Source: Odontesthes bonariensis (Eukaryota > Chordata > Actinopteri > Atheriniformes > Atherinopsidae). From it: DNA of 64,000 bases. Below, piece by piece: positions 1 through 13,700 of this stretch. Position numbers and translations under genes: made by a program. The notes under the pieces are model-generated. The model made no database searches. It had not been told where the DNA came from and worked only from the letters and a program-made list of their open reading frames with translations. Location: assembly GCF_027942865.1 (NCBI RefSeq), contig NC_134510.1, forward strand, positions 22,685,209 to 22,749,208. The letters run 5' to 3'. Numbering within the stretch: the first letter of the stretch is position 1; the number at the start of each line of letters is the position of its first letter.

Positions 1-47
1 GTTACTTTAAGCAGGACACATGAAAAATGTATGAATTTCCACAAGGA

Positions 48-50
48 CAC

Positions 51-79
<29 letters not shown>
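48..79. repeat. (CA)n microsatellite
   Basis: About 15 uninterrupted CA units near the left edge, beyond the setd2 stop codon. Confidence 0.95.
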
Positions 80-81
<2 letters not shown>

Positions 82-333
82 CTCAGCCGACAACATGCAT
101 TCATAAAACAAAAGATGCTCCAAAGTCTTGTGGTAGAGAAGGCTTGAGGAGTGGAAGCTTGGACCTCCACAGCCCAGTTAAAAGCAGCACCAGATACTGA
201 GTCAGTGGAAGGGGGCTGAAGCGTGCACAAGAAGAAGAAAGAAAAACAAAAGGCTAGGAAAAGGGGACTGGACTGTTTCGCCATTGATCCGTTTTTTAAC
301 AGTGGAAAAAAAACACACCGAGAGCTAATTTCT

Positions 334-339
334 TTTAAT
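334..339 (-). terminator. setd2: Possible setd2 poly(A) signal (ATTAAA)
   Basis: Plus-strand tttaat reads ATTAAA on the minus strand, 420 nt past the setd2 stop. No minus-strand AATAAA was seen between the stop and the window edge, so the 3' UTR could also continue outside. The stretch 1-758 is otherwise 3' UTR or flank, with a CA repeat at 48-79. Confidence 0.35.
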
Positions 340-758
340 AATCCTCATTTGGGGCTACACGCGGTTTAAAAGTGGAATAGAAGTGATCATCTCAGGAACA
401 TTTAAGAGCCCAAATAAAATGAAGAAAAACAGAAAAAAAGACTTTAAAAGAAATGCTAAAAACGAAACGGTCAGTGAAAAACATTAAGTCTCTGTGGCGC
501 CCCCTCAGTGTCATCCTTCGCAAACGCTGCACCTGGAGTCTTGGAGGGTTTTTTTTCCCGCAACACTCGGGTTGCTGGGCCTCCTGTGTGATCCGCAAAG
601 GCTTGGAGAGCTTCTTAGGCAGCAGTGCAATTTTTAGACATAAATACAAAAAGAAAAGAAGAAAACTACTTCACTGTTCAAGCTGGCGAGATCATACACA
701 GAGGAGTGAATGGAAAGGCAAATCTGTGCTTCTCCTGTGTGAGTGCAGAGGCTGCTGG

Positions 759-1769
759 TCAGTACACCTCCGTGTCCTCCTTCGGCCTGTACACGGAGCC
801 GAACCTCTGCATGTACTTTTTGATGTACTCCTTGGTCTTGTGCTTCACGTTCTCGTTGCACTCGAGGTCCTCTGGGTTGGTGCAAGCTTTTAACTCCTTA
901 TTCATAACACCGTGAGTTAGCTGCAACACAGAGCAGAAATGAGGAGAGCGTTAGGAATGTCCGGCCTCCAGACTACAATAAATTACGCAATTATAACAAA
1001 TACATCCAAGTTGTGGTAGAGTGGTCAGATTGTTAATGCTTCACGGTGGCTTTGCCCTTTACAATTTGAGACGATAAAATGCCTTCTCTAAACCAGTGAA
1101 GCCAAATATGTCCATCTGTCTATTGCACCCAAATCCTCAGAGTCCTGGTATGTCCCGAGTGGCGGACCACTTCATGTATACACAATTGTTGAGACCCACA
1201 AGGAACCATGGAGGAAAGAGTGCTTCCCTTTAAGGAAATGCTGGTTGAGGATACTGTTTTCTTTTCAAAGGAATGAGTAAAACTAAAGAAAAGGATGAGA
1301 TATTGGTTTAGATTTAGAAGGTCTTCTTCCAGAGGTAGAAAAAAACTGAGGGAAGTCACCTAATTAGTCAGTTAAAACTTGACTTTCACTGTGCTGTGAT
1401 CACGTAGGGGCCAATGACGAGTTGAAAGCCTCTCATGAAATTTGAGGAAAACTGCTTTTGTAAATATTGTTTTGTTTCAACTTACCTTCCGAGCCAGGTG
1501 TTTGAAATCTTCAGTGTTGCTGATCCGTCCAGATTTACAGTCCGGCTTCCGATAAGGATTTAAACATTGCACTATGAACTGAGACATCTGAGTGACACAC
1601 AAAGAGAACACGCGGAGTCAAAATAAAGCTTCCGTGCAGTTAAAGGGGTCGACATTTACCGTGGGGAACAGCGTTTACAAAGAATCGGGCTCACCTCTTT
1701 ACGAAATGACTCTTTACTTTTCTTAGCCAGTTCACTGGAAGTGTCTGCTTCGGCCGTCTTTGTGGAGAA
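759..1769 (-). other. setd2: setd2 SRI domain exons (RNA polymerase II CTD binding)
   Basis: The last three exons (1695-1769, 1486-1587, 759-920) encode the Set2-Rpb1-interacting domain, a helical module that binds the Ser2/Ser5-phosphorylated polymerase II tail. Recognisable stretches are [47 protein letters not shown] and [19 protein letters not shown]. The protein ends in DTEVY where the human ends DTELE. The introns between these exons (921-1485 and 1588-1694) show no other gene. Confidence 0.92.
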
Positions 1770-4700
1770 CTGCAACAAACATGATCAAAGACGTGAACAG
1801 CAGGACAACAATGCCTGGCTTTCCAATTTGCATGAATGAACACCGATCACGTTCCGAACTGTTGTCACTATGTCACAGCGCTACAGCTGCCGTGCCATGC
1901 TACGTGGGGCTGGAACGCTGTATGAGACGCAAATAAAAGCTAAATGCATCGAATGAGATTCTGCCTCTTTGTCATGCTCTTTTCATGCATTCGTGTTACC
2001 GATCTGTCGCCACAAACCTAATTAGTTGCAACACGCTCCTCCAGATGTTTCTCGTTAGCATCATTTACCCCGTCCCAACCTTTTTTGAGACGCGTTTCTG
2101 CCATCAGATTGAGGTTAGCTAATATTTTTCATGATGCAGTTAAATGTCTCATTTCAACTTTTGGTATGTTTTCTGTGTACTATTGTGAATAAACTTCCAG
2201 TGTGCATCAGCTAAATCCAACATGGCAGCAAGCTGTAGGACAGTAGCTGTCAAGGTCAGTGGGCCCATCTAACAGCACCTGCTCACCAGCTACTTGACAC
2301 AAAGCAACAATATCCCACCAGGAAGTTGGCTCTCTAGCTCCAGCTTTCAACAACAAAGGCAAGTGAGCAACAGCTGATGGCCCAGCAAAAATAATTCAAA
2401 CGCGTATTCTGCTACAGCCAGGAATCCAGCCTGAGTCGAGCCTGCGTGTCGTATCTTTAGGCCCTCGATGTGCGAAGCCGCACTGTCTAAACTTATGGCG
2501 AAAGGTGGTCTGCGGCCTTGTAGCTGTGCTTCGCAGGAAACATTTGAATGAAACACGGGATCGCTCATCTCGTTTTCTTTTCGAACACTACTGCGTCTAT
2601 TTAGAGGAGACAAAAGCGACACACAATCACAACGCGTGGTCAAAACTATAAAGCAAGAGGCCGGAAATCAATGACTACACGACCGTCCATATGGTTTCCA
2701 CTATCCACAGAGACAGGAAAAAATGAGGCAGAGGAAGAGGAGATGAGCTTTGTAGTCTCCTCCCCCTCGGGGCCTTGAGGCTAAGGGACAGGCAGCTGAG
2801 AAGCGGGTGGGGACTCTTCACATTTCTGTGTAGAAAGCAATGAGGCCATTTTGTGAGGAGTTTTTATCACAGAGTTTTTACAACACTCATCTGGCCATGA
2901 TATAGTGCAAAGGGCACTTCTGTTTTCCTCTTTGCAAAACAGCTGAAAGTAATCACTGGTGCCGCATCTTCAATTACCTCGAGGAGCAAACAGTATAATC
3001 ACGCTCTGCATCCAAACGCAAATATTCAGGGAACCAAACGGAAAAGTGAAGTAGACGCCTCGTTACTGTCACGTGGGGGAATTCGGGTTTCCTTTTCACG
3101 CTGCAGCTGCTTTTGATTAGATAAACCCACACAAGCAAAGTGCACCCAATATGCTTTTTATGACAGAGAACAACTATCAATGCTAGAAAATGACCTTGGA
3201 AGGATTCTCATCATAGGTAGGTGTTCCCAGGTCCATCTCAGATTCATGGTCCACACTAGTGTTGTCACTACTTCCTTCCCAGGTGGGTGGATCCCACTGG
3301 GTTTGCCTAAAAGACAAAAAAAAAAATGTCAGGATGGTGAGATGCTCAGGGACCTTCTAATGGCACAAGCATGCAGAGAGACACACACTCTGCTATACCA
3401 ACCTTGTGGCAATATGGTAGTAGTAGATCTTCCCTTCAGGGTCCCGGGCCACTTTCCAGTTGGGAGGTAGGACGATAGTTTTGGGTTTAGGGGGAGAGGG
3501 AGGAGGCAGGTCTATCACATTATTGGGTACAATCATCTCCTGGTGAGGGGAAGAACATAAACTATAACTATCAGCGCAATGTACAACTTCATTTTCAAAT
3601 ACTTACAGATAGGGCACAGACTGGCACCAATACGTATATAAAAATAAAAAATAAACGTTTCAAATTTTAGCATAGATGAAAGTTTGGAAGCTGATGGGAT
3701 TTATTCCTTGTGCTTATTATATAGAAAACACTGGCTGTTTGAGTCAGTGGTTTTGAGACGATATAACCATGATGACAAGATTAAAAACTTCATTGTAGGA
3801 GGTCTTAAAACCTCCCAGTATTGGTCTTGTAACCTTGATGAAGTCTGGCAGTTATTTTCCTCAAAGCACTCCTCTGGTCTATGTTCGATTGTTCATCAGC
3901 GGTTTGCAACTGATCACAAAACAATAGCACCTGCAGAATGAGCACTTTTGAATGAAGACACCTGGAACCTATTCAGCAGTCTTTGTTCACATCTGAATAG
4001 TCATGCTCTCACTGTGGGACGAAGGTCTTTGACTTCCACAGCTCTTGAAAGTAGTCAAATTCAGATGTATACTACCCCCTAGTGGCCACACTGAGACAGA
4101 GGGCTGCCTCAAAATAACAAATCTTTAAAAGTGCCTAAAAATAATCTTTTGATGTGTTCTTTAGTAGCTGGAGGAAATATCAAAGATTCAGTACAAAACT
4201 TTTGTTTAGGGCTGTGAATCATCCTTCATTTGACGGACAAATACATGCACTTCAGAAATTGAATGGATTACCTGCTGGACAGTTTGGGATGTGACAATGG
4301 TGGTGACTGTGCCTCCCTGCTGCACCACCACTCCCTGCTGATGACCAGGATACACTGGCTGGCTGTGCAGGTAGCTGGCTGCTGGCTCTGTATACGCCTT
4401 CAAACACAAAGTGCTTTGTGATTGGCTAAATCCTTTCAACATTTAAGAGTTTTATTAAATAGCTTAGGATGTCCAGAGGTGGGTGGTGGCATAAAACAAT
4501 TAAAAATATGCCGCACATTTTTAAATGAGTGGCAGTAGATGAGTTGGTGCTAAAGGATAAACCTCTGCATAATGTAACAAACTCTCACATTTTGCATTTT
4601 AGGATCATCATCGACAAATCTAATTCAAATATGGGCGATTTAAAAAAAAAAAAAAAGAAAGACCAGAGGCAGAAAAGCCTACCTGTATGACGGGGGTGTT

Positions 4701-7700
4701 GGCCTGAGGGTAGGCAGTGGGGATGCTGTAGATGGTCGGACATGGCTGGCCCTGGTAATAGATGGCCGTCTGTGTCTGAGCCTGTCCTGGAGCTGTGGCA
4801 TACTGCTGTGCAGGCTGTGTCTGCACCGTCACTGCCTGCTGTGTGGTTGGATCCCAGAGAGTGGCGTAGCTCTGTTGGCCCTGTACTTGTGGGGCTGACT
4901 GGGCCGGCACAGAGAGGACAGCTACTCCTGCATCCTGGGTTGCTACAGTTGGCTGGGCATACTGCTGGGGGTTGCCAGAGTCGAGGTTAGTAGTGGTGAT
5001 GTGCTGAGATAGATTTGAGACTGGAGTGGTCTGTGATGTGGAGGATGGAGAGGGCAGACCCAGTTCTGACATAATTCGCTGAGGAGAAGTCTGATCATAG
5101 GTGAGGCCGGAGTCAATCCCAGGGGTAGGAAGAAGGACTTTACCGGCATTGGGGTTGGTGGGATCCACAAACGTTTGGATGGGGTATCCAGGAGGGTAGG
5201 TGATGAAACCGGGGCTGGAGGCGTAGGCCAAAGCAGGGTCATAAGCCATAGTCTGGAGCTGCTGCTGCTGCTGCTGTTGGAGCTGTTGTTGCTTCTGGGC
5301 TTCCCGCTGAGCAACTTCCTGCTCAAACAGTTTTCTACGCTCCTCCGTGGACAGCTTGTTGCGCTCCTTGCCACCAACTCCTCTTGGTGTCTTGCTATTT
5401 GATGGGTCAAACCTTGAAAAAAACAAAAAACAAAGAACAAGACTACAGTTGAGTGCCAAACTTTACTGGAAGAGAAAGTCCAAAGAACACATTCAACAAG
5501 AATCCCTACCGTTCCTCAGTGCGCCGGCTGCTCCTCTCATAGGATGAGGGCGGAGGGGATGGGGAGCGTCTCCTCCGACGCTCAGAGCTGCGGGGAGTTT
5601 TGTCTGAGACCCGATCACGGTCCCGGTCTCTGTCTCTTTCCCTGTCTCTGTCCCGGTCTCTGTCTCTATCCCTGTCTCTGTCCCTGTCCCTGTCTCTGTC
5701 TCTGTCTCTGTCCCGATCTCGGTCTCTGTCTCTGTCCCTGTCCCAGTCTCGATCCCTGTCTCGGTCATAATCTCTGTCCCTATCCCGTTCCCTCTCCTTC
5801 TCTCGCTCCCTCTCACGTTCTCGGCTGCCAGAGGTGGCGCGTGGTGTCAAGGCTGTGTCCCGATCTCGACTACGATCTGCCAAAAACATTCATCAGATGA
5901 GATCACAAAAAATATAATGAAACAAATACCCTCATATAGATAGGCTTTATAATGACCTTACCTCTTGCTTCCTTTTCCACCTGACTCTTCTTCGGTATTC
6001 TGTACACCTCCTACAAAAACAATCTCAACTGTGACTTAAAATAACCTTCAAACAGTTTACGAACCAAAAAAAAAACATAATACCTCACAATGTGGTATAT
6101 ATTGTTATACACATGTTTGCCTTTAAAAGGGGCTCTGATTGGACAAACCTTCAAATCCTTCCAGCTTTCCAGAAGCCTCGCAGCCATCCCACTTATGTCC
6201 AAAACACTCAGTTGGGGCTCCTGACTCCTCTCACTTTCCACATCTGAGACACCTTCCTCTTCATCCTGAGAAGGAGTTCCCATCACCGATGGTTCGACTG
6301 GCATCGCTGTGACCTCAGAGGGCAGAGTGACCTCAGAGGGCAGAGTGACCTCAGAGGGCAGAGTGGCCTCAGAGGGCAGAGTGGCCTCAGAGGGCAGAGT
6401 GGCCTCAGAGGGCAGAGTGGCCTCGGGGGTCTCAGAGTTCAGGGGCGCATCGGAGGCAGTTTCACCAGAATGGGGCTCGCTGCTCGGAGGTGGTTTTTCA
6501 GCCTCTTGTACCCCTTCCTGCGTCTCCATATTCTCTGAAGACTGCCGACTTTGAAGATTAACAACATCTGTTTGGTCGGCCTGAGTCTCTGGCTCATTAA
6601 CTACATCAGTGGGCTGGTCTCCTTCCAATTCAGCCTTTTCTGGCAGTGCCGGGCTGTTCGGCTTCTCTGCCATCTCCTGTTCATTATTAGGAACTTTCAA
6701 CTCGTCGAGTTCATCTATCCGACTCTCAGCTGTGTCCTCTTTCATCTCTGAATGCTTCGTTTCCACATCAGACTCATTTTCATCTTTCACGCTCACAGTC
6801 TGAGGTTCCTCTTGACTGCTTGAACTCATCCCCACCTCTTCCGGTTTCTCTCCTATTACTTCTGTCATTGGCTCCTCAATTGATTCTTTTGTTGGATCTG
6901 TCGATTCATCCAAAGATTCTGCCTTCAACTGCTTCCCATCAGGAGGATCTGTGTGCGAGTTTTCATCTTCTTCCTCCTCCTCCTCCTCCTCCTCCTCTTC
7001 CTCCTTACCATCAGATGCTTTGCTAGCATCAGAGAGAGCACTGTCCAGGCTGTTTTCGCTGATGATTTTAAGACGTCGGTACACGGCAGGTTTGGAGACG
7101 TCACCCTCCAGCTCTGGTCCCAGTTTGTTAGTGGAACCATCGGGTGTGTTGAGTGGGGTTTGAGCACGGGAGGTGTTCTCACTGGAGTAGCCGTCCATCT
7201 CAGCCTGCTGAGGCAGGATTTTTGTCTGTGCCCAACGCTGAATGAAGGTCAGGACTCGACTCTCCTCCAGCATGTTCTTTGTGGAGATGGGAAGGACAGC
7301 CAGGGTCTTCATAATCTGCAAGCAGAATAGATAATAAGTGATCAAACAGAAGGTGGCTGTATATGTAGCATAAACACAGGCTTTCTGATAACATCATACA
7401 CATTTCCAAAAACTGAGTGACAAATCTCACCTCCAACTGCAGTTTGGTGTTATTGGCACAGTTGCCTTTAGCTTCAGAGAGCTCCACCATGAAGATCCAC
7501 AACAGAGACAACCCATGATGGTCGAGGAACTGCTTCAGGCACGATGGATTTTGAGTATCCTGTGCAACGACAGTATCAGTAACACAGTCGTAAAGACAGC
7601 AATGAATTCCAGAAAAAACACAAATAAGGCTTTGACTGCGCAGCTCATACCTGTATGAGCTTGAGACAGATGAGCTTCTGCTCCATGGTTTCAACTCGGA

Positions 7701-10700
7701 CCATTAGTCTGCAGAGAGACACCACCTGTTTCTCATCATACAGGCCTTCTCCATTCTCCAGTAAGGCTTCCAGCTCCTCGTCCACCTGGTGAAGAACAAC
7801 AGGAGGCCAAATTAATCTATACAGTTTAAGCCTTTTTTTTTTCTTTGGGGAAAGTATTGTGAATACATTTTGACCTGTATTCATCAAGTACAATTAACTA
7901 CCATCAACATTCAGTACCAACACAGTAATACAGGCCGATTTTTATTTCTACATTATTATATTATATATTTATATTTATTTACGGATGTCAAGACAGACAC
8001 TCGAATGTCACCGATAAAACTGACCGTGGTGAGAGCACTCTTTCTACTGCGGTCTTTCTTCATCTTCCCTCCAGCTGCTCGAACGCTAACTCTGTTTTCT
8101 CCGCCGAGGAAGCCTCTGCAGCTCTGTGCCCCACAGAAGCATTTCTGGGCCTCTTTCCTGCAGGGGAAGATTTAACAAAGATGAACCTGCAAGAGCTGAA
8201 TAATCTATTGTACGAACTGACATTATTTATGACTATGCATGTCCTGATGCTTAGATTGACTAAACACAAGTAACAAAAACTCAGACAACCCAAAGTGAGT
8301 GCAGGGAAACAGTACCCGTATCTCTGAAACTGGTAGTCAAATGTCAGCTCAGTTCCTGCAGGGACAGCCTTGGTGGTGAAGAACCCAACTCGAAGCTGGC
8401 CGTTAACAGTCCACTAAATCAAAATTTAAACGAACCAATGAACAAAAGAAGTGGCATCAGGTACGACTGCTTTTAGGCGGACAACAACTCAAAGTATACC
8501 GAGGGGCTTTCATTAGCCTCTTTACCTTTTGAGTTTCACAGTTTGGCTCACAGCTGTGGTTCATGAACCGAGAGCAATTACCCTTTAACGTGGCGTCGAT
8601 GATCTGCAGAGACATAACAAAACGGCAAGTCACTTCACTGGAATCATTCAATCAAACTGTGGTTTAAAACACTGCACATTCACCTCAATCTGATGCATTA
8701 TTACTCACCTCGTTATTCTTTAGAGACATAAAATAGTAGTGGATGTTCTTATTACGAGCGTATTCTTTGACCCTTGTTTTGAACTCTTTGTGGTCCAACA
8801 CCTCACCGCAGTATTCCAGTACAAATGTGTTTCTAAGATTGTGACAAACAGACAAAACATTTAGGCAGGTACACTGTGGTATTGTCCAAACAAATCAATT
8901 TCCAATGCAGACAGTAGCCCCAGCAACAGCACCGTTATGAAGCACTGAGTGTTGTCTGTTTTGTTTTTTTTAACTTATTTTTTATTAATTTTTCTTTCAA
9001 CAATTACAGTGTCAGGGAATATCGTACATACATAGTTAAACAATCATCCTTATATCAATGTCCTTATTGTCCAGTGGCAATGGTGGTGTCCTCTTCTCGT
9101 CCTCTATAGTCAGTCCATTTTTCACATTTGTCCTCAAATTGTGCCTCTTGTAGTCTCAGTTTGTGTGTGATTTTCTCCATTACAAAAATCTCTTCCACAG
9201 TGCACATCCACTGCTCCTCAGTCGGTGGGTCCACTTTATACCACATTCTCGTAATTGTTTTTTTTACTGGCTGATAACAGCACTTTAACAAGATACTCGT
9301 CCTCTCTTTGTATTATGTCTCGTGTTAAATGACCCAAGTAGAGTATTTTACATGTTTTTGGTATCTTATATCCTATTATTTTTTGTAAATCCCTCCATAG
9401 TTTGTCCCAGTATCCTTTTAACTTTTGGCAGGACCGGAATATGTGCGTATGGTCAGCATCCATGTGACCACATGCTCTCCAGCATGGCTGCTGAGCAGAC
9501 ACCACTCCTCTCCTAATCTTTGGAGTTATTAAAAATCTGACCATATTCTTCCAGTTGAATTCTCTCCAGATCCTGGAGCTAGTGGACGTGCACTGCGTTT
9601 TACAGATATTAAACCAATCTTCCTCAGTTATTTGTTCTTTCAATTCCTTTTCCCATTTTTCTTTGATATATAGAGTGGAAGACTTTCTGCATGACATCAA
9701 ACTTCTATATAGGACTGAGACTACTCTGCATTTTTTACTTTCATATGCTCTCCGAAATACCTCTACAACTTCGTTATCAGTGTCAGTTTTTATCTCCTTC
9801 TCATAATAGTCCTTTATTTGCAGGTAGCGATATTGTTCATGTTTTTCTAATCCAAATCTGCCCCTCAACTTCTCAAAACTCTGCAGCTTACCTCGTTCAA
9901 CCATCGTACATATTGCTGTGATCCCTTTTCTCGCCCATTGTTTAAACCCTTTATCATTTATCCCAGGTATAAACCTATCATAATACGCAAACCAACTCAA
10001 AATCTTTATCTCTTTCTCCAGTTTATACCTTTCAACAATGTTGTCTGGTTTTAAAACAAAAAGGAAAAAGGGGATATACTGAAAGACTTACGGAACCAAG
10101 TCTTTAGCTGCGCGCAGTCCCCAGCCCTTATCTTCTGTAAGGATGACATCGAAGTCTGCATGTTGTTTCATCTGAAAGCGCCGGTTAGAGCAGTACGCTC
10201 CATTCAAGCACCGTGACGAGCTTTGAAAAGGTTCCAAGACAATAATGATGTTACTGCATGTAAACACCATCATTAACAGTGAGTCTTTTCCAGGTTTTAC
10301 AACATGTTGCTAAATGATCAACCACTAACAACAAATATCAGTGTTCTCAAAATAAGAGAAGGCATAAATGTTTGTCTTTAGCTTTTCCCCACCAATTGAG
10401 CCGTTTTTGACATACTATGAATTCCCTGATGTAGGAACTGTGCAAAATCCTGAGTTCATCATCAACTTACCATTCTATCATCAGGAGTCGATTCAAACAG
10501 TCTTCCCCACATGCTAACACTCCTCTTGTGCGGTCCTCTCTGGGCAGCACTGGGCACTCACACTGCATCCTCTTGATGTCTCGATGAGATTTGCTTTTCT
10601 TTCTGCAGATAGTTTATAGAAAAACACCACTGAAGCCTCAAAGTAGCTAAACGTTTTACATTAAAAGTGTACCGTGCACAGGCATCTGGGTGTACTTGTC

Positions 10701-13700
10701 AATCTGGGCTGGTCAACAGCTTACCTCTCAGTCAGGTACAGGTTCTCCTCAATCAAGTCAAAGTAAGGGGGCATCTTTTTAGACTTTGACAACTCTCTCC
10801 ATCTGTTGGCATCTTGAAAGTGCTGCAGGGAAAGTGACGGCAAGCGCAGCTCTGTTTTTACAAAAGCTTCCTTAGAGTCATCAGCATCTCCAAGACGTTC
10901 CTTTTTGTTTGAAGGTCCAGCCTCGGCCTCATTGTCGGAGTCGGACTCAATTTCAGGGCGCCTTTTCTTGGGTGGGCCTCTGCCTCTGTGGGGTCTAAAA
11001 CTGTCCTCTCTGGGGGCGTCGGGCACAGCAGAGCTCCTGCTGTTGCTGCTTATTTCATAGCCTTGCACAAAGCTCGATGAGCCTGGAGCATTATGGACGC
11101 TGCATTCGACAGCTGCTTTACTATGACCTGATGATGATTTATCCCCGCTGTAGTCGTCATGGTCATTAGTGAGAGAGTCAGGGTGGATTTCACTGGAAGG
11201 TTCCTGATAATGTTCATGTGCATGGAGGTAGGGTGTTTTGCTGGTTTGGATACTCGGGGACTGGTTTGGGCAGAAGGAAGGACTCTGTCTGAGCTCCTCC
11301 GAAACGACTCCTGTCAGTTTAGTGTTGATCAACTGTGGCCCGTGGCTGCTATCAGGCTGCTGGCACGTACTAGTGGGCTGTTCCGGTTGGGAAAACTCCC
11401 AACCCAGGCTGAATCCACTCTTGCCACTGATATTGTCCGCACTGAAGAAAGCGTCACCTTGGTAATGGGAGTACATCCGTTCGCTTCTTCTGCTTATCTC
11501 CCGTTGCTCAAGCCCTTGCTCACACTGTCTGGCATTATCAAGCAGGTGGGCAGAATCCGTTGCGCTTCCACGGGAGCCGACATGACCGGCCACACGAGGC
11601 TGGGCCCTGATGGAGCCGGGACCCTCTGAGTGACTGGTGCTATCAATCATGTTGCTCTGGGACTGACAAAACACACCGATGCTGAGTGAATCACTTAAAC
11701 CAGTTTTTGTTGTGTGCTGCGTTCGCTGTGAGCCGACTTGATCTGAGACTTCACCGATTTTCGCATCAGCCGTCACATGAGCACTGGGCAGTACCGAAAT
11801 GTTTGCAGGACTGCGAGGAGAATCCCCTTTAGTGTGGGAAGAATTCTTTGGCACCACGACGACAGAGTGCAACTGTTTTATAGCCTTATCGCAATCGGAG
11901 TCATACTCGGAGTTGTCGCTGTCGCTGGCTTCACTCTGTCTTCCAAACACATCCTGACTGAGCGACGTTCTTTCACTCGATTCGTTCTTGCGAGTGCTCT
12001 CCGTGGATTTGTTTCTGTTGACACTCTGCAGTTGTGTCTCTGAGGCCGAGTTGATTTTCGGCGTTTCATTGACGTGCACAGGCCCATCTGCGTTCGCCGT
12101 TTCGGGAGCATAAAGGTTTACGTCACAGTGGTCAATGCTGGTGCTTGCTTGTGAAGGCTCGCTTTGGTCTTTGTACTTGCAGGTCACGGATAAGTTGTCC
12201 GAGCAGACTTCCTGCTCGGATGTTTCAGTCTGCTCGACCAGTTTGGAATGTGCGTCGATTTCTTGACGAATATCATCTCCGCCGTCAGAGTCTTGTTGGC
12301 CATTTTCTTTAGCAAACTCGATTTTTTTAACAGAAATAACCTTTTTCACAGTCGGCTTGCTCTCTGCACAAACTGCTCTGTGCGAGCTGTCACTCTCCGA
12401 GTTATCCTGCCCAACAATATCCCACCTGGACTTCCTGGCAGCGCAGCCGCTCTTTTTAACAGTGTCCGTGTTTTGCTGTCCTTGCACAAGCTGACTTTCA
12501 GATTGGAGACACGGGGAATCAGACTCCAGGGGCACACTTGTGTCGGATTGCTTCTCAACAGTCAAACTTTTATCTGGCTCAACGATCTCTGGTTTAGTGT
12601 TTTGCTGGACATCGTGTGTGACGGGTGCATCTACTGCATCAAGAGAGGACTTTGACGCAGGTGAACGGTCTAAAACTTCCTCCTCCTGTTTGCACGTTAC
12701 ACTATCATCGCTTTTGGCTGAATCAACGACAGCAGGATTTAAATTCACATGTGGTTGATTACTAGAGGATTGTTCACCCTTCACATTGCACAGGTTTTCC
12801 AGAGTGACACTTTCACTTGTAGTTGTGGCTGAGGCATTTCTGTTTTCTATTTCAAGTCTAGTTTTCGTTTCCTGCTCCGTCGCGGACAAAGATTCTTGCA
12901 AACTCTTATCAGTGGATGAGTCTTTCTCCTTAACAACCTGACTACCGTGTTCCTTTCCACTTTGTGGTGAATCGATTATTTCTTTTTCGCTCTGAGAACC
13001 AGATTCTGTGGTGCCTGCACATGATGGTGCTTTGCCAGGACTGTGAAATGTATCATTTGATTGTCTATCGTGACCAGGAGATTTCACAGAAGATCTAGAA
13101 GGGGTCGTTTGTTTCGACTCTGGGCGACTGGTTTTCTTTTGAGAATCTCTACAGTTCTCCAAAGAGCCAGCGCTTTTGTCAGAGGGCTGCGATTTCCCCC
13201 TGTTATCGGCCTCAGAGTCACTGGAGCTGCTTTTACGGTGTTTGTCATATGTTTGAGACCGGGTGTGAATAGTGGAAGAAGAGGATTTATAGTTGGTCTC
13301 TGACTTGTGATGACTGCTGGATTTCCGGTAACTAGAGTCCAAATCGGGGGAGCACTTGCGATGGGAATCAGAGTCTGATAATCGCTTTGAAGTCCTTTCA
13401 GACTTTGATGGTTGCGTTCTCTTATCAAACTCAGAATGAGGGGAATCGACAGACTTTGAGGCTTTCTCGGATTTTGAGTAGGAAGATGATTTTGACTCTC
13501 TGTGTGAGCTTGAGTAGTTGGTTGACCTGCTGGACTCACTCGCCCTCGTCCTGGTTTTCCTGTGGTCCTCCTCGGAGTCGGAACTATCCCGAGTTCTGTC
13601 GGTGCGGGAACGAGAGCGCCTCCTGTCTCGGCGTGGAGAACTCCTGTGTGATCGCCGGTCAGATTCATGATAGTATGATCTTTCAGAACGAGATCCTCTG

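Noticed and set aside
3960-4100. Candidate dispersed repeat in a setd2 intron
   Set aside because: No second copy in this window and no element ends; only the CTCF-like core was kept as a low-confidence site.
5493-5816. 107-aa minus-strand frame made of Glu-Thr/Gly-Thr repeats
   Set aside because: It is a shifted reading of the setd2 Arg-Asp repeat; the other frame has conserved flanks and correct splice sites.
5544-5900. 118-aa plus-strand frame rich in Cys-Leu-Pro
   Set aside because: Antisense shadow of the same low-complexity exon; no domain, no start context.
6953-7330. Plus-strand poly-Ser/poly-Leu frames
   Set aside because: Opposite strand of the acidic Glu run in setd2 exon 6149-7315.
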